NCBI GenBank assembly: GCA_036937835.1 | Contig: CM072860.1 | Span: forward strand, 7,891,001-7,955,000 | Direction: 5' to 3' | Length of the DNA stretch: 64,000 nt | DNA from: Pampus argenteus | Taxonomy: Eukaryota > Chordata > Actinopteri > Scombriformes > Stromateidae | Shown here: positions 1 to 14,421 of the stretch, one piece after another | Numbering within the stretch: position 1 is the first letter of the stretch | How the letters are laid out: every line of letters starts with the position of its first letter | Translations under genes and position numbers: made by a program | Notes under the pieces: model-generated | Database searches by the model: none | Seen by the model: only the letters and a program-made list of their open reading frames with translations | What the model was told of the DNA's origin: nothing

Positions 1-3000
1 CTCATCTAAAAATTAAAGTGATTAAAAAAACTGTTAAAATAATGTAAAACGTATTTGACGGATGCCCTAACTTTCATCACAAAAAATGTCATTTCATTTT
101 CACCAAAAGGTTGAAAGTGTAGTTTAAACTTTGCCAAGGACTATAATTACAGGCAAGACAGGAAGTAGTATTGTCTCCTTTTTACTATATGCAAACACAC
201 ACAGCTACCACTGAATAAGGGACTTCTGGATATTTCACATTCTCTTCTTAGATATTAAATGTTTCAAACTATTCCGCACAATCTTCAAAATGTGACAGCT
301 CAAATGATGACCAGCAAAAAACACATCTAACGTAATATCTTCTTTAACACAGAGGAAACTGACAACGACTGCGAGCAGTGCACAGAGTAACCTCATCAAA
401 CTCATGCAACCAATCTGATTTTTCCACAGCAGGGCTTTTAGGGCATTTTCCTTGCATGGCTGAGGAAGGAGCACATTGTAAATGAAAGATTAGTGTGATT
501 GTGTTACATTATTGTGAGGTTCCCCTCTCAGCTTAGGCTGATTTGTGAGGCCGTTCAGTGATGTTTCCGGCACACTCCCTTTGTAATAGATGTACTGGGC
601 CTTGAATTGTTGTGCAGTAGAAGCAGTTCAATTAATACAGCGCCACCATAAAATAACTATTGAAATGACAAACGGGTAAATGAATAAGCATTTGCCTCCG
701 CAGGCGCAGGGAACGATGTGCGTCTGCTGAAATTAATGCCGGCAAATCATGCGCTTTTGGGGACGATGATGCCGTCAACTAAATATATCCTGCTGTCACA
801 CACAAGAAGGGGCAGGTAAAAGATGGACCCGTTATCTCTTACACCATCGACTGATGATGGCACATTTGAATATTTACAACTGCATTTAGAGCAGGCAGAA
901 TGATCTCCGATCATTGTGCCACAGCCCTTCAGCGTAGCAGGAAGATGCATCATAGGTGGGGGGTAAACGTAAGGTAAAAAACAAGAAGTTGGCTTGCATT
1001 GTGCTCAGCTATCTCACACACACACACACACTTAGGAAAAGAAAGGCTTCGAGGTGGCAGATGCACAGAGTTGACCATGTGGTGGGATAGAGAACGCCCT
1101 CTTGTTGTCAATATTCATTTCCAGAAGCACTGACAAAAGCTGCAGGGATAAATATGCATGAAGGCTGAAGGAGGGAGAGTAAGAACTCCTGGTTTTAGTC
1201 AACAAGCTCACAGTGTTCACTGCATGCTGATTAAACACTCAAGTGCAGGATGACTAAGTCATGTCTGACAACTGCAGGGTGAAAAAGAGATTTTAATTTA
1301 CACATTCACACTGCCAGATCCAGGACGTTGCCTAGTCTTAGTCATGGCTGCTGTTTTTACTCTCTGTAATTGGACTGAGACACTTTTGACGATCCAAAGC
1401 TGGTTATTCTTGGTTTCTGCGTGTCACTGCCGGTTCTCAGTATGTTTAGTCGTGGTTGTCTTCGGACATTTCCCAGCAAGACTCAAGTTTGACTTAATAG
1501 CTACGAGGTGAAGGGGTGGGAAATTGCTAAAAAAAAAAAAAAGAAAACATACGAATTCAGAGGAAAATGGTCTTGTTCGCAGTGAGTGGCATATGCCATT
1601 AGATCAAATGGCATATGCATTTCCTTTTCAGCGGTGGCTTGTGGGAAAATGGATGGTGTCCAGCGTGTAGTCCACATGGGTTTCAATTAGCAGTGTCTAA
1701 ATGAATTAAGAGGTTTAAAGCCATCGCTGTTCTAGTGGTGGTATTAACCTGGTGCTTCTCATTAGCCACCCCTGGCTGATAAAGAGAGTGAGGGAAGCAG
1801 CGGTGCAGACAGACACCTCTTGCAGTTGGGTGACAGAGTGGATGACACTGCCTCATGAATAGTAATGGCCGCCAACATGTCCCGCTCTCCCCAGTGTGAG
1901 GAGTGACGGATTCCTGTGTCAACAGGGCCCATGGCTAGGGAAAAAGGACTGACAACTGACTGAGACATTCTGCAGGGAGGAAAAATGGAGAGAGAGAGAG
2001 AGAGAGGGAAAAAATCCAGTCCTGACATGAAGGCTGCATCATAAGATTGTTTGTCTGTCAAAGCCATCTTCTTTGCCGCCCTGAGAGTGAGTAAATAAAC
2101 ACTGTTTGCAGGGGAAAGGAAGTGTGACTGGATTGTTACCGAGTGCCCTTTGGGTGCGCAGAGAGCCGCCGGCGCGTCTCAATAAATCAGGCTGAGCAGT
2201 CACTCTTAATGCACTCCCCAAACTATCGATAAGGGAAACGAGAGGCAAACGCTACTTTTCTGAAGAGTGATGTCACTGATAACCTGGTGGGTGCATACTC
2301 TTCTTGACTGACCAGGTCTTGGCCAATCAATAGCGGCACGATGCCTCACTCGGCAAGCGCACAGGTGAGCAGAATGTCAAATAAGCAGCGAGAGACCGAG
2401 TTGAATTAAAGACCAACTTTCTGCCAGAAGTGGCAGCACTCGCCGTGATGTCCAGGGCTTTAGACAGGAACCACAAAAAGCTATTCTGATCAGACCAGTT
2501 GGACATCACACTTTAGCCAAGACTACAGCCTTGAAGCTGGGATGGGGTGGAACGACACCTCTGCTCCCAATTGCCTGGATGGAGCTTTTTTTTTCTTTTT
2601 TTTTTTTTTGATCAAAATTGTTGTTTGTCATTTCCCAACAGGGGCTGTAGCAAGGAGCTGTTGACTGAAATCTGAGCACAGCTGGGTCCGTGAATCGTTC
2701 ATTTGTTGCTTGTGAACTCCCCTGGCCCTGGACAGAGTTTAGAACGAGTTGGTACAAAAAAGGTTATAGGTTACACAGACAGCCACTGATCGAATCAGTC
2801 CATAGAGGCCAATTACGGGAAAATGTGCGACAAGTCTTGGGCCTTTTAACACAGCAAGCATGACACTTTTTAAAAAAAATATATATATAAAAAATTGTTC
2901 CAGATGCAGTTCTTCATCTGATTTTACTTATTTTAAAGTAAGCTCTATTTTTCACACTGCTGCCATGTGTGTTTGTTCATTCCCACAGACAAAATTATCC

Positions 3001-5245
3001 CTCAGCATTTTCCCTGCCATGTCCAAATAATCCTATAAAATAAAAATAAAAAATCCTTTCCTACACCAAATACCATCCTTGCCTTCTGGCAAAGTTACTG
3101 ATTAGCCATTGTCACAGAAGTCCAATCACTGGAGTTAAGTCTCTCCTGGCACACGTTTGCTTGCTGATACAGTTATACACTCTCCATTCAAATACTTGGT
3201 TGTGAACTATTGAAATATAGGTAAATCTCACAATCGTTTTATGTATTCTGTTCTTTTTCATGCACCTCACTTTAAACTCAAACTCTCATATTCACATGTA
3301 GCAGGCTGCATGTTCTCCACAAGGAGGCGCTGTGTATTCGCTGTCAGACCAGTACAACACATGCCAACCTGTTTCACCAATAGGTGGTGGCACTCTGCTA
3401 CGGGCAGAGAGAAACAAAACTGCAGCAGCTGAAACAGTCTAAATACTTGCGCCACCTGCAGGTAATGTTTGCTAAAGTTGCTTTTTTTTTCTACTCTTGA
3501 CAGTAATGGCTGTCTGAGCCTGGTTCCAGACCTCCGAATCACCACCTGCATCACATATTTGTTCAGCGATTGAAATTCGTCTTGTGTTGAGCCCAGTGAC
3601 AGCCATTTCCCCTGGTTGGAGAAAAAAAAAAAAAAGACCGGATCAGAGCTTAGTAGGCGTGATTAAGAATGCAAACGTAATCTTGACAGCTTGATAGCTA
3701 GCTAGCTGTTTTAAATTTATTCTGCGGCACGACAGTGACCCAAAACATACATACAGCCAGAGTGATAAAGAACTATCTTCATTAACATGAACAAGGAGTG
3801 CTGCAAGAAATGGTTTGGCCAGAGCCCTGATCTCAACATCATGCAGTCAGTCTGAAATTACACGGAGACAGAAGACACTGACACGCCCAAGTCCACTGTC
3901 ACACGTTCTCCAAGATGCTTGGAACAACCTACACCTGCACTCAGTTAATTGATAAGTAAAAGTAGTATTTTTTTATAGTATTATGCATAGTGCTGTATAT
4001 TGACAGACAGTTTCCTAGAATTTAGAATTTTCTTCTTTTCTTTTAAAAAAAAAAAATCAATATTTCACAGTCTAAATGAGAAAAGTACAATTTGAGGACC
4101 TTGCTGAGGCAACCTGGGTTCACGGCCTTAGACGGCATACCGGGTTGACTGATCTTTCACATCTCGCTATGACTGCCAGGGATGTCACAGCCAAAAAGAT
4201 CTCTTTTGTGAAAGAAACCGCTGTTGTTAATATTGAATCTCCCTCCCTCTAGATTTTCCTTATCGCACACAAAATGTGCAGCGAGGCCGACATGCCATGG
4301 TGCCGTTTGTCAGACAGCCCTCAGATGAAATGTTTTGTGGGTTTTTTTTCCCTCTGATCAAACTAAAATGAACTATATTTTCAGGCTATTTGTTGTCACA
4401 AATTCAGCCATTTTTCTCAGAGATGTGATAAGTGCCTAGTGCCAGCTGTCAAAGCTTTACTGGCAAGAGAATGTTATAAATTAAATGTTATAAAGTGCAC
4501 CGCAACAGCTCAAAAATCGGTGCTATTTGGCAAATGAAATGTAGTTTCAGTAGTTGAAGAACTGTGGCCATTGAGCAATACTCTTATATAACGCTTGTGG
4601 CAGACTGCACTGACGCACGCTCCATTAGATAATCTTTGACTCAATTTGTTTCTATATTTATGTTTCTACTCATTTCAGTCAGCAGAATGGAAAGAAAATG
4701 TTCCTTTGAATTTGATTTTCACAGCAGTCAAATGAGGGGATGCTAATCTAAAATCTTAAAGACCATATTATAAGCAATGCCAAGACATTTACTCGGCAGT
4801 GTAATTCATCATATGCCATTAATGTTGGATTTTTTTATTTATTTTTTTAATTTCCACATTAATGTAATCACTCCACCCAAGGCAAGTGAGTCAGAGCAGT
4901 TGATCGTAGGTGTTTGTACACAAATGGTATATTTTAGGGTGTGTATGCGTGTGAAAAAAAATAAGAGGGGAATGATTATGAATTTGGCAAAGCCGAGCAC
5001 GATTTCCAGCATCAATTATTCAAGTGTACATCCTGTTTCTGTAATTGCTCTTATATTGTACACTTAAATGTCCCAAATCACCCCCGAGTTGGCATAGAAG
5101 AATGAGTCTGTGTTCAGCAGGAAATGCTGGGACGGGACTTCCTCTCGTCCCACATTTGGAACATTTAAAAAAGGTGGCATTATTTTGCATTCAGTGCTTT
5201 ACATACGCAGTGATTATTTGATTCAAATTAAAATTAAGGTATTGG
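1..5245. other. Intergenic DNA, no gene seen
   Basis: AT-rich non-coding sequence. Open frames here are short, start at random positions and show no splice-site pairing or family resemblance. It holds short simple tracts: CA near 1015-1031, GA near 1989-2007, poly-T near 2587-2610, an AT run near 2876-2890. Nothing functional can be supported. Confidence 0.6.
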
Positions 5246-5437
5246 TGGCTCTGTGAGGTCGTACTCTGCACAGCGGTGCTCTGAGCTACACACGAATGCT
5301 ACTACATCCTGATGTTTAGCATGTTCACAGTTTTAGTTTAGGTCAATTAACGCTAAACTGAAAGTACAGCTAAGGTTGATGGAAATGTCATTATTAGTAT
5401 TTGGTCATAAATGATTGGACACATTGAAATTTCGACC
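5246..5437 (-). repeat. Degenerate teleost interspersed repeat (family A, copy 1)
   Basis: Read on the minus strand, this stretch contains in order a 'GACACATTGAAATTTCG'-like block inverted, a 'GACCAAATAC' block, the phrase 'CATGCTAAACATCAG', and a 3' part resembling 'AGCTCAGAGCACCGCTGTG' followed by 'CCTCACAGAGCCAC'. From memory this is the order of blocks in a very common, non-coding teleost repeat. A second copy in the opposite orientation lies at 22100-22520. No coding capacity remains. The class of transposon cannot be told from this fragment. Confidence 0.65.
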
Positions 5438-8400
5438 TGACGGAGGAAAAAAAACGATGTTTCTATACATTTAAAGCTAAGAGTGTACATTATTGAATAT
5501 TTGAAATTTGGTTGTGGATATATAGATTTGCTCTTGTTGTGGAGACATAACATATATATATGTGGGACTGAGAAGTAAAACAATGCCAGAATCATTGGTC
5601 ACAGGGACAACATCACAACATCAATTCAAGTTTTCCATTTAATCACATTGAATCAATCACTTCTGTGATCACTGTTCATCTTCTTGTTTTGTCACCCACT
5701 TTGTTCTGCAGTTGGATTTTGACCATCGATAGTCAACAGTCGTATCATTTATTGTCTGGTTTACAGCAAACACGGAGGTTGATGTTCTTTTTCGGGGTTT
5801 TTTTTTTTTTTTTACTCTTTTCTGGGAGCTGGACGGCTCCTGGTTAAAGAATCAATTTGACTGGACAGCCTTACAAATTGCATAAAGAGACAAAGTTGTC
5901 CTTGGAGTGCGCCACAATTGATTGATGGCTCAACACACTTGCACCGTAAATCCTCCAGACAGAACGGAGACAAATCAGTCGCCTGCTTCTGCTCCCACCC
6001 TCCCGCGCTATTTACCCACCTCCCCTATCTCCCCCTCCGTCTGCCATTTCTCACACAAAATGGCATATGATTCAAATTTATTCAGAACAAAGTCAAATTT
6101 CTCCCAACCTTTATGTTTTGACACAAATTGCGCAAACGTGTCAGCAACATACAAATCTGCTCATCAGACACTTTATATGTAAATTTGCAGTGAGAGTTGA
6201 ATGACAGCAAGTTTATGTTGTGAGGCTGTTACAAAATTAAAAAAATGTATGGACTAGATTAAGATGAATCCAACTTTTTTTTTCTTTTTTTTTGCCATCC
6301 TGCTATCCACAATATCCTCATCTGTTGTGAAAAACAAGGCATAAGCAAGCACACAGTTTAAAGCCCAAAATTAACAGTACTTGGGAGATAAAACAACCTC
6401 TCTTTCTCTCTCAGGGCCTGTGCTGTGCTAAGAAAATGGCAGTCTTCCCCGGGGAGACCACAGCACTGTTTGTTTCTGGAGAAAAACACTACAGGCGTCT
6501 TTTTAAAGCACCCCCCACTAATCAGAAGTGATCCGTTCACATGTGTTATCCACTTTCCCTCGGGAAGGGCTGGAGAAAAAAAAAACAACAACAAAACAAA
6601 CAAAAAAAAACTACAGGCTAGTCACAGAAACAGGAGAACAATAGTGGAAATAAACATCCAGAGAGGAAGACGTAGACTAGTATGGAGACTGGGTACTAAA
6701 CATGTCTGTATTCAAATGTATTTGTGCATGTGTGTGTACGTCAGTGCAAATAAGCCAAAGTAAAAATGCTTCTGCAGAATTTCACGGAAGCTGAAATGTG
6801 GCCCGCGGTAAAAATGAACCCAAATAACTCTGAAATAATGTAAGCTGTACTGCTCAAGTAACGAAAACAGATTTAACTGTTTCTACGCAGAAAAGAGGGC
6901 AGAGTGGGCAAAAAATGAACACACAACTGGATGAGTCTGTGGCGCCTGGGGCTTGGTGGGTGGGTAAGTAAGTGTATACAGTAGTTATGGTGCTTATTCT
7001 TTTATTAGAGTATGTTCATGTTGGTGCAAGCAGGTAGAACTGAACCCCCCCCCCCCGAACCACCGTTAGGATTTGGTGAGGGTTAAAGTCTAAACTGGGC
7101 GCACGAGGAGGGAATATTAGATTCCTTCTGTTGTATGCATGTTAGTGTCCTCCCGATTTTCATACCGTAACAGATAGGTATAAATAATTAAGCAGCCTGT
7201 TGCCCTGAATAGCCCGAGAGCAAAAGAGGGTGGACAGAAGAAAATCAAGTGCGATCAGGCTGCTTGCAGCATTTGAAAGTACCACAACATCGTCATAATT
7301 AGATCCACTCTCTAGGAATCACCAGGAATTACTTCTAGGACAAAAGCCTTCTCCCTCCACCCTTTTCCATAATTAAAATATAGCGTTTATTGCCGCTCAC
7401 GCAAAAAGATGCAGTGCACGCCATATTCTCTGTCACTTTAATGAGAGTGATAAACGCTATGCTAGTTTTGGCTATTTATAAATTTTATGGCACAAACTGT
7501 GGCATTAAGGGCACAAATCAGATGAATGACAGACGAAGGACAGCTGCGGCATCATCCCTCCATTAAACGCTGCAAATGGCCAACTGTGGCCCGAGCAGTT
7601 AATTAGCCAGAGAGGGTCTAATCAGAGTTTTGGAGCGGTGGTCCTCCCCAGGTAACGCACTAATAGGAGAAGCTTGTGGAGCCACAGATGGAGTAAAGAG
7701 TGTGGAAACAGGGTAACTATTGGCTTTGGGCTTCTCATAAGAGCGTCATAAGTATCACACAAGCAATTGCTTTGACCCAGAGACAAATTGGATATTTTGG
7801 CTCCATATTTCAACTTTTTAAATATTATATTACATGATTTTAAAACAATGTTCTGTATGAGTAAACTCAAGACAGTCAGATAGACATAATAACGGGTCAT
7901 TATGCAGCGGTATAAAGGTGTGATTGGACAAAAACGTATGATGGGAATCAGAAAACAACAAGCGCATCAGAGCAGCTGCATCTTGAAGTCAACAGAGGAC
8001 ACGAGCATATGTCCTCTTAGTCCGAGACAGCAGTGAAACAGCTCACACTGAGGCAAACGTTTACTGAGATAAGACGCACAAATGCCGTAAGACTTGAAGC
8101 ACCATGAAGTTAACCAGAAAAGCTTTCTGTACGCATATCAAACAGGTCCCACAAAAATCAAACCCGTGTTGCATAATCTACCGAGCAATCAGCCAGCGAG
8201 CACAATCCACAGAGGAGAAAGTGTTAAGAGAAGGAGAAAAGACAAAGAGGAAGAGAGGAAAAAAGGCAAAAATAAATGAAAGTCAGGTTGTCCTGACTGA
8301 TGATGTGATGCTGTAAACAGGGGAGCTTTTTTTCTAACAATTAAAGAGCGGGGGCTTATTGATTTCCAATGCTGCTCTCGAGTGACTTGCTGGCTGTCAC

Positions 8401-8885
8401 AATGAGGCCCGGGGTAAGGTGACCATGTCTCTGCCCAACGTGATAAACCTTGTATGTCATCAGGTGGGGAGGACGCCGTGTCCCCCTTCCTCACATCACC
8501 TCACCCTCTCTACCTAACAGACTGCCGTTACAGCATTTATCCACGGTGGGCTGTGGAATTACAGGCCGCTTCATTTAGTAATGAAGTCACACAGGAGTTG
8601 GCAGGTGCAGCCAGCCCAAACCAACATAGGAGCAGCAGCCAAAGTTGGGAATTTTTTAAGTACAAATATCTAAAACTTCAGATACACAAATTCCATATGT
8701 GTGCAACATGAATTTTCTCCAGGCGACACTTGTCGACAAGGCAACAGTGCGGCTCAATGTGCGGCTTTACAGGCATCATGGGAAAAGGTGGCAACCCAGA
8801 TGAGGGGTCAACTCCAGTTTTACTCTGGCAATAAACAACCATAAATCAGAAGACGGGCTGTCACACAAGAAGATCCATCATAGAC

Positions 8886-8890
<5 letters not shown>

Positions 8891-8916
<26 letters not shown>

Positions 8917-8919
8917 ACT
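8891..8919. repeat. CA microsatellite
   Basis: Uninterrupted CA dinucleotides after an initial CG. Confidence 0.95.
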
Positions 8920-11137
8920 GTGTGTACCACGGTGAGAAAAACAGAGAAAAGACCTATGCAGATTGATTGGCTCTCTTAAATGAGTGGCAGTGGGTTTATG
9001 TTGATTGATTCCATGGATAATTGACTTATTCTAGTGTTGTTAGAAGTGGAGTAATGACTACATGTCAGCGCTGTGATGTGACACATCCTGCGGGCATCTT
9101 AAGTTATAGACGTGGCGTAGGAAGCAAGACAGGAAGTTGAGAACATGATATGGAATTGTCTGGAACTGTTTGGCATAACAGTAAGGTCATAACAATAAGC
9201 GAGACACCTGTAGCAATTGGAAACCATAAGAAACTTAGAAATTTGCAAAACTGGAATTACTTCCCACACTAAAACTATTTTGTTTGCCAAGCTCATCCGT
9301 GCTAAGCTTGATTATTAAGTCCTGGCTGAAATGCCTGCTGCATATAAATATATTTAATTGTCACTTGGGGGAAAGGTTGATTGGAATTTTTATGGTTAAG
9401 ATATCAGCCAAATAGAGAGGCTTCTCATTTTACATCCCTACACCTCTGTCTGCAAGCCGCTATTCTCCCAGGTCTAGACCAATCGATGAACAAACTTGCT
9501 CATGTAAATCCGTGGAGGAGTTGTAGTCCATATTTTGGATCTTTTCCACTTTGTGACACAGCAATTCACAGCTGTTTGTAACTGTCGGCTGGCATGGGAA
9601 AAATTGGCATGGAGAAAATAAATGCCCAGAAATGCTAACTATGACACAGATTTTTTAAGGATGAGACAGAAAAAAGGTCCAGAAAATGCCACATCACTTG
9701 TGAGTGAAGTACCCCTCCCCTATGATAAGATTCAGCCAGCTTTATTATGCCAAGAGGTGGCCACTGAGTAGGGGGAAAGGACACTGATGCATAGAATGCA
9801 AAGCGAGTTTTAATTATTCTTGGGAAAAGAGCACAAGCCCTTGGCTTGTTTACCACTTTACCAGAAACAGCTTATGATTGCTTTGTAATTATCGCCTAGA
9901 TAATGTAAAATTTACCCCCCATCCACTTTTCTGTCCACTCCTTTCCGTAGAACACCACGCAAAAGTGATCAAGCATTTATCATTTTTGCCCAAATGTTTG
10001 AACTTTTATTTGGGGGAGGTGGACGGAGTGCTAATAGATTATGGGTAATGAAGCAACACCAGAAGTAACACAAATAGGCCTCATTGTGAAAAGACACGGA
10101 CTAAGGCACCTCTGTGCTGGGATAATCAGTCTCTCTTTTGTCTCATGATAAGCCGAGAGTCTAACCTTCACCCAAAGAGCACATCATTTCCCCTCTGTGA
10201 GACTTAATGAGACATTAGCCATACTAACAAATGGTGGACGAGAAAGTGAAAGTGACTTTCCAGGTAAAGGCCGTTTGCCTGACCATAATCAGTCCCCAAG
10301 TGCAGCTAAAAGATGGAAACAACTCTCGGTCTCCGTCTCAACAGCTTGCTGTGGCTTTTATGACGGGCCTCCCAGGGCCCATCAAATGGCATGTAATGTC
10401 TTAATATCCCTCAAATAGAACAGGTAATCTGCCTTTGTTGTCGGCTACTCTGCTGTGATACAGACACTGCAGTTTGTCCATTTTAACTTTTGATTCCGTT
10501 TAGGGCACTTTAACAAATAAACAAGTGCCTGTCAGTCTGGGTATTAATGTAAAGCTCATTTATATTTGAATCTAGAAAAAAAAAAAAAACTGTTACTACG
10601 GGCCGAAAATTTTAAAAGCAATACTGAGCATCACGACCTTTTACCGTAAAGCCAGGCATCTGCAGTCATTTTAATCAGATTTTAGATCATATTCAATATT
10701 CATCTGGCAATAGTGAAACATCGGATCGTGTATTAAGTAGTTTTCCTTTTAAGAAGCAGAGTGGTTTGGAGATATGGGACTAAAGACACAGTGGTAGATG
10801 GAATAAGAAAGGAAGTGACGAGCCGATGCGTGAAGGGGCCCCGTTCCCCTGCCGGGCCTCCCAGCTCAATTAGCTCAGCTCATCCCAGCTTTCTGCTGAT
10901 GGGGAAAATCCGCACCACCACACTGACCGTACAGTCCAGGGAGTCTAGCCTGTTAGTGAGTGAATGAGTGAGTCAGTCTGCACATTACGTGTCTGCTCAT
11001 GCCTCACATGCAGATTTTGCATTTGTGCGCTCCCAGAGTGTGTGAGTGTGTGTGGGCTGTCTCATCTCAGTTAGACTGGAGCCCCACAGTGCTTTCTGTA
11101 TCAAAACACCTGAACCAATTAGGCTACACTTGCAACA

Positions 11138-11163
11138 AAAATAAATAAATAAATAAATAAAAA
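11138..11163. repeat. AAAT microsatellite
   Basis: Tandem AAAT units, seven or so copies, directly visible. Confidence 0.9.
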
Positions 11164-12159
11164 TATCCCTGAAGCCATTTACAGTAATGTCATACACAGT
11201 CATGGAAAAACTCAAGTTATAAGCAAAGTTTGTCTGGATTCTACTACTCACCAAGACCAAAAAGTCTCAGTTATGGATTATGAACTCCCGCCGGAGACAA
11301 GAAAGGTTCGATTCCAACACTTTTCTGCCAACAACTCTAGGCCAAGAATGAAACTTCTTTATGTCTAAATAAAACCCATCTTGACTTGAACTCTGTCAGC
11401 AATGAAAATTCTGAAGAAGTCACTAACTAAAAAAAAAAATCTATTAAAACTTTGCTTTACTTCTGTGGCAAGCAAACTCCTGAGAACATTTTAGCACAGC
11501 GCTGTCCAAACACTGAATATACTGTAGGTGGGGTCTGCATGTGAGATGTAGTGCATAAATCATTGACAAGGCTCCCAGACCCATGAAGAAGAAGAAGGGG
11601 GGAGGAGAGAAAAAAAAAAAAGGCCAATGTCTGAAGGAGGCAGGGCATTGCTATATGGCAGTGTGAGGAGGCAGGGGCTGGGACCTTTTCAGAGATGTGA
11701 TGCACAAAGTGAGATGGAAATGAGCACTCAATGTTGCAAAAATAATAAAAAAATAAAAATAAAAACGTGACTGAAAATGCTTGGACAGCATAACTCAAGG
11801 CCAAAATCTATTTAATCATGGAATAAGGACAGTTCACAAAAAGGCAGCGCAACATTCATGCACCCCCGGTCTCATTTGGTGACCTATGACACACAATACA
11901 TTTACCTGACAACACAAACTCATCTCATCCAACGCCGCAACTCTTCCCAGAATTAAATACACCCCTCACACACGCTCAAGTCTGCCTTAAAAATCTAGCC
12001 AAGAATGCTGCAGTGCGCCAAGTAACTAGCTAAACAAACAAAGTAAATACACTGATAATGGCGAAGATAACATCCAAGGCGAAATGAAAGGATGAAGGTC
12101 AGTAATTGGGAGAAGGTAAAGAGATAGAAGCATGGTGTGGTTTGTTTTTTCTTCTGGCA

Positions 12160-12425
12160 GGGGTCCATCTGGGCGCGTGCGGCGGGCTCCGGGGCGGTGT
12201 AGGAGCACGTCTGTGCAGAGGTTAAGAAAAGCAATTAATCGGCGGCGGAGATAATCAGAGGAACCTCCCCCCCTCCACACACACACCTCGGCGGGGGAGG
12301 AAGGAGAGAGAAATGGAGAGACAGACAGAGAGGGAGATGGGAAAATACTTGTTTACAGGCACTGCTGGCGCCATCAAAAGCGCAGGGGTTCAGCGCCGCC
12401 ACCGGGGCCCTCCGTCTCAGGTGGA
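12160..12425. other. CpG-rich patch in AT-rich intergenic DNA
   Basis: About 265 bases with many CpG dinucleotides (such as GGGCGCGTGCGGCGGG near 12170 and GCAATTAATCGGCGGCGG near 12231), flanked on both sides by AT-rich DNA. Such islands in vertebrates usually mark promoters or developmental enhancers. No convincing coding exon lies inside. A homeodomain-type AATTAATC core sits at its centre. The role is inferred from composition only. Confidence 0.35.
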
Positions 12426-14249
12426 ATTGATAACACTTCAGATGTACAATTCAATGTTCGCGAGAGTACTTTTACCTCCCGGTGAGAAAGGCGAGGATTT
12501 TTCACAGTCTAAGCTGCATTTTTCTTTCATCTCAGATTTTGCAAGGTATCAACAGATTGTCAGTGGTGAGGAAGACATTTTTTCCCACACATAATCAAAA
12601 GAATGCAGTCTGAAGTGTCTGCACTCCCTCTCGCTGTGACGCCGATCCAGACGGCGAGGAGGCTCGAAAACAAAATTCGTGTCTCTTGAAACTAATATTG
12701 TGAATACATTAATTTATCTGTGAAGCTTGAGCCTCACAGAGACGGAAAATGAGAAATATTTTATCCAAGTGCCACACAGTTCTCTTTTAACTAACCAGTG
12801 TCAAAGTTGTAGAAGAAAAAAAATATATATATATACACACTCCTGTTGAAAATCTTAAGTTTGATTTGACACTCATTTTATCGTTCCAATGCGGGAATCA
12901 AAGCTTGTTGCTCCCTCTTGTGGCTCACATCTCCCTTTTGGAATTGAAATAAAAGTGCACTTCGGGTAACTTATGGTCATCAAAACCTGCTTTAGGCTCC
13001 AGAAACTCTGCACAGCTCCTCGCCTTTGTGCAATAACTGCACTGCTAAATCTTTTTTTTTTTTTTTTTTAATACTGTGGAGACAGAGCTACAGCTACATC
13101 TGAGGATAGCGTCACACTTCACACGTCGCATTGGCATACCAGTATATAAATAAATACATAGTGCCATGTTGCAATGACGTTGTTGTTTTAATTATTTAAA
13201 AACTTTTGTCCATCCCCCTCTAAACAACAATAAAACACTGAAAGCACTGCATATGACAACTAAAGCGTCATTTTTTTTATATAAATTACAGATTATACAA
13301 GTCATCATCCTCTGTGTCAGTAGCCTTGTAACCCTTCAAACAATATCCCCCACTGAATCCAGTGGCTGCAAAATATGCAAAATATGAGCGTATGTAAACA
13401 TCTTGCAGCAAAAACAGTGGCAGACGGTTAGCAGGTCAGCGGTGAGTAAGTGGCGGCACTTTCACAAAGTCTTGATTAGATAATTACCCATCCATATCTT
13501 GGCAATATGTTGCACGGGAACAACAGGGTTCTCATTAAACCGCCGACAGGCCCTGCTCCTGTGGGTTCCTATCAAAAGCAAGGTGTTCAGCAGGCACACA
13601 CTTGTTGATTAAAAAAAAAAAAAAAAAAAGAAAGAAAGAGAGATGTGCCAACATGGAAATTAGATATACTCCTTGGGGGTAGTTGTAAGAGGTGGGAGTA
13701 GTTCCCAGTACACAGTGCAGATCATGAACTGAAACCATGACAAAACAGTAAGCGACTTTCTAAAACATGGGATGGTATTAAGACTGCCTTGTATTTTCCA
13801 GCATTTGTACCTTTTAATCCTGTGTGGAATGATGACCACTTCACTTCATGCTACAACTCTTATCACTGCTACCAGGCATCTTTAGGAACTGATACACGTG
13901 GGATGAATCAATCCAAAAATCAATCGCTGCTTCACTATTTGCTATATATGGCATAAGCTGCTTCAAACGTGGTTGATAGTTGTTTAGTTGTTTGTTTTTT
14001 GACATTACCCTGCTCACGTTTGCTTGTGGGATAATTCCAGTCTCTTGAAATATAGGGTCTCATAATTGTTACTAGTCAGTATGTGGTGAAAAGTGATTGA
14101 CAGACAACAGACACGTGCACACGCACGCCGTCCCAACCTCAAGTCCTTCCAGACAGACACTCTGACCAACTAGTTGGAGCCACCAATAAACAGCACAATC
14201 ACTCACCAGACACTCAATTGTGCTTGATATGCCACCCAGTTGGTGCAGG
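12426..14249. other. Intergenic DNA, no gene seen
   Basis: AT-rich, with poly-T (13051-13069) and poly-A (13611-13629) tracts. No supported exon, RNA gene or clear repeat copy. Confidence 0.5.
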
Positions 14250-14421
14250 TGAGAGTAGTGCTGCAACCAACGATTACACATATAATAACAGAAAAGCAGC
14301 AATTTCTCATATTAGAGCAGCTGGTGCCGAAGAGTGATTTTTTTTTTTTCTTAAAAAAATGACAAATGTATTAGTCACCAAAATAGTTCCTAATTAATCG
14401 ACTATTTGTTTCAGCTCTAAG
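14250..14421 (+). repeat. Degenerate teleost repeat (family C, copy 1)
   Basis: Starts with 'GTGCTGCAACCAACGATTA' and ends with 'ATCGACTATTTGTTTCAG' plus CTCTA. These are the two ends, as I remember them, of a very abundant percomorph interspersed repeat with ATCGATTA-rich termini. The middle keeps 'GAAAAGCAGCAA' and 'CTTAAAAAAATGACAAATG' landmarks, but most of the interior is deleted. Non-coding. A second diverged copy lies 1.3 kb downstream at 15683-15928. Confidence 0.7.

Larger units (their letters stand above)
5438..12159. other. Intergenic DNA, no gene seen
   Basis: Non-coding. Contains a CA microsatellite (8891-8919), a TAAA-type tract (11138-11163) and homopolymer runs. The stretches 7370-7620 and 10090-10430 are less repetitive, with scattered homeodomain-like ATTA cores, and could be non-coding regulatory DNA, but that is only an impression. 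No exon with acceptor, donor and recognisable peptide was found. Confidence 0.5.
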
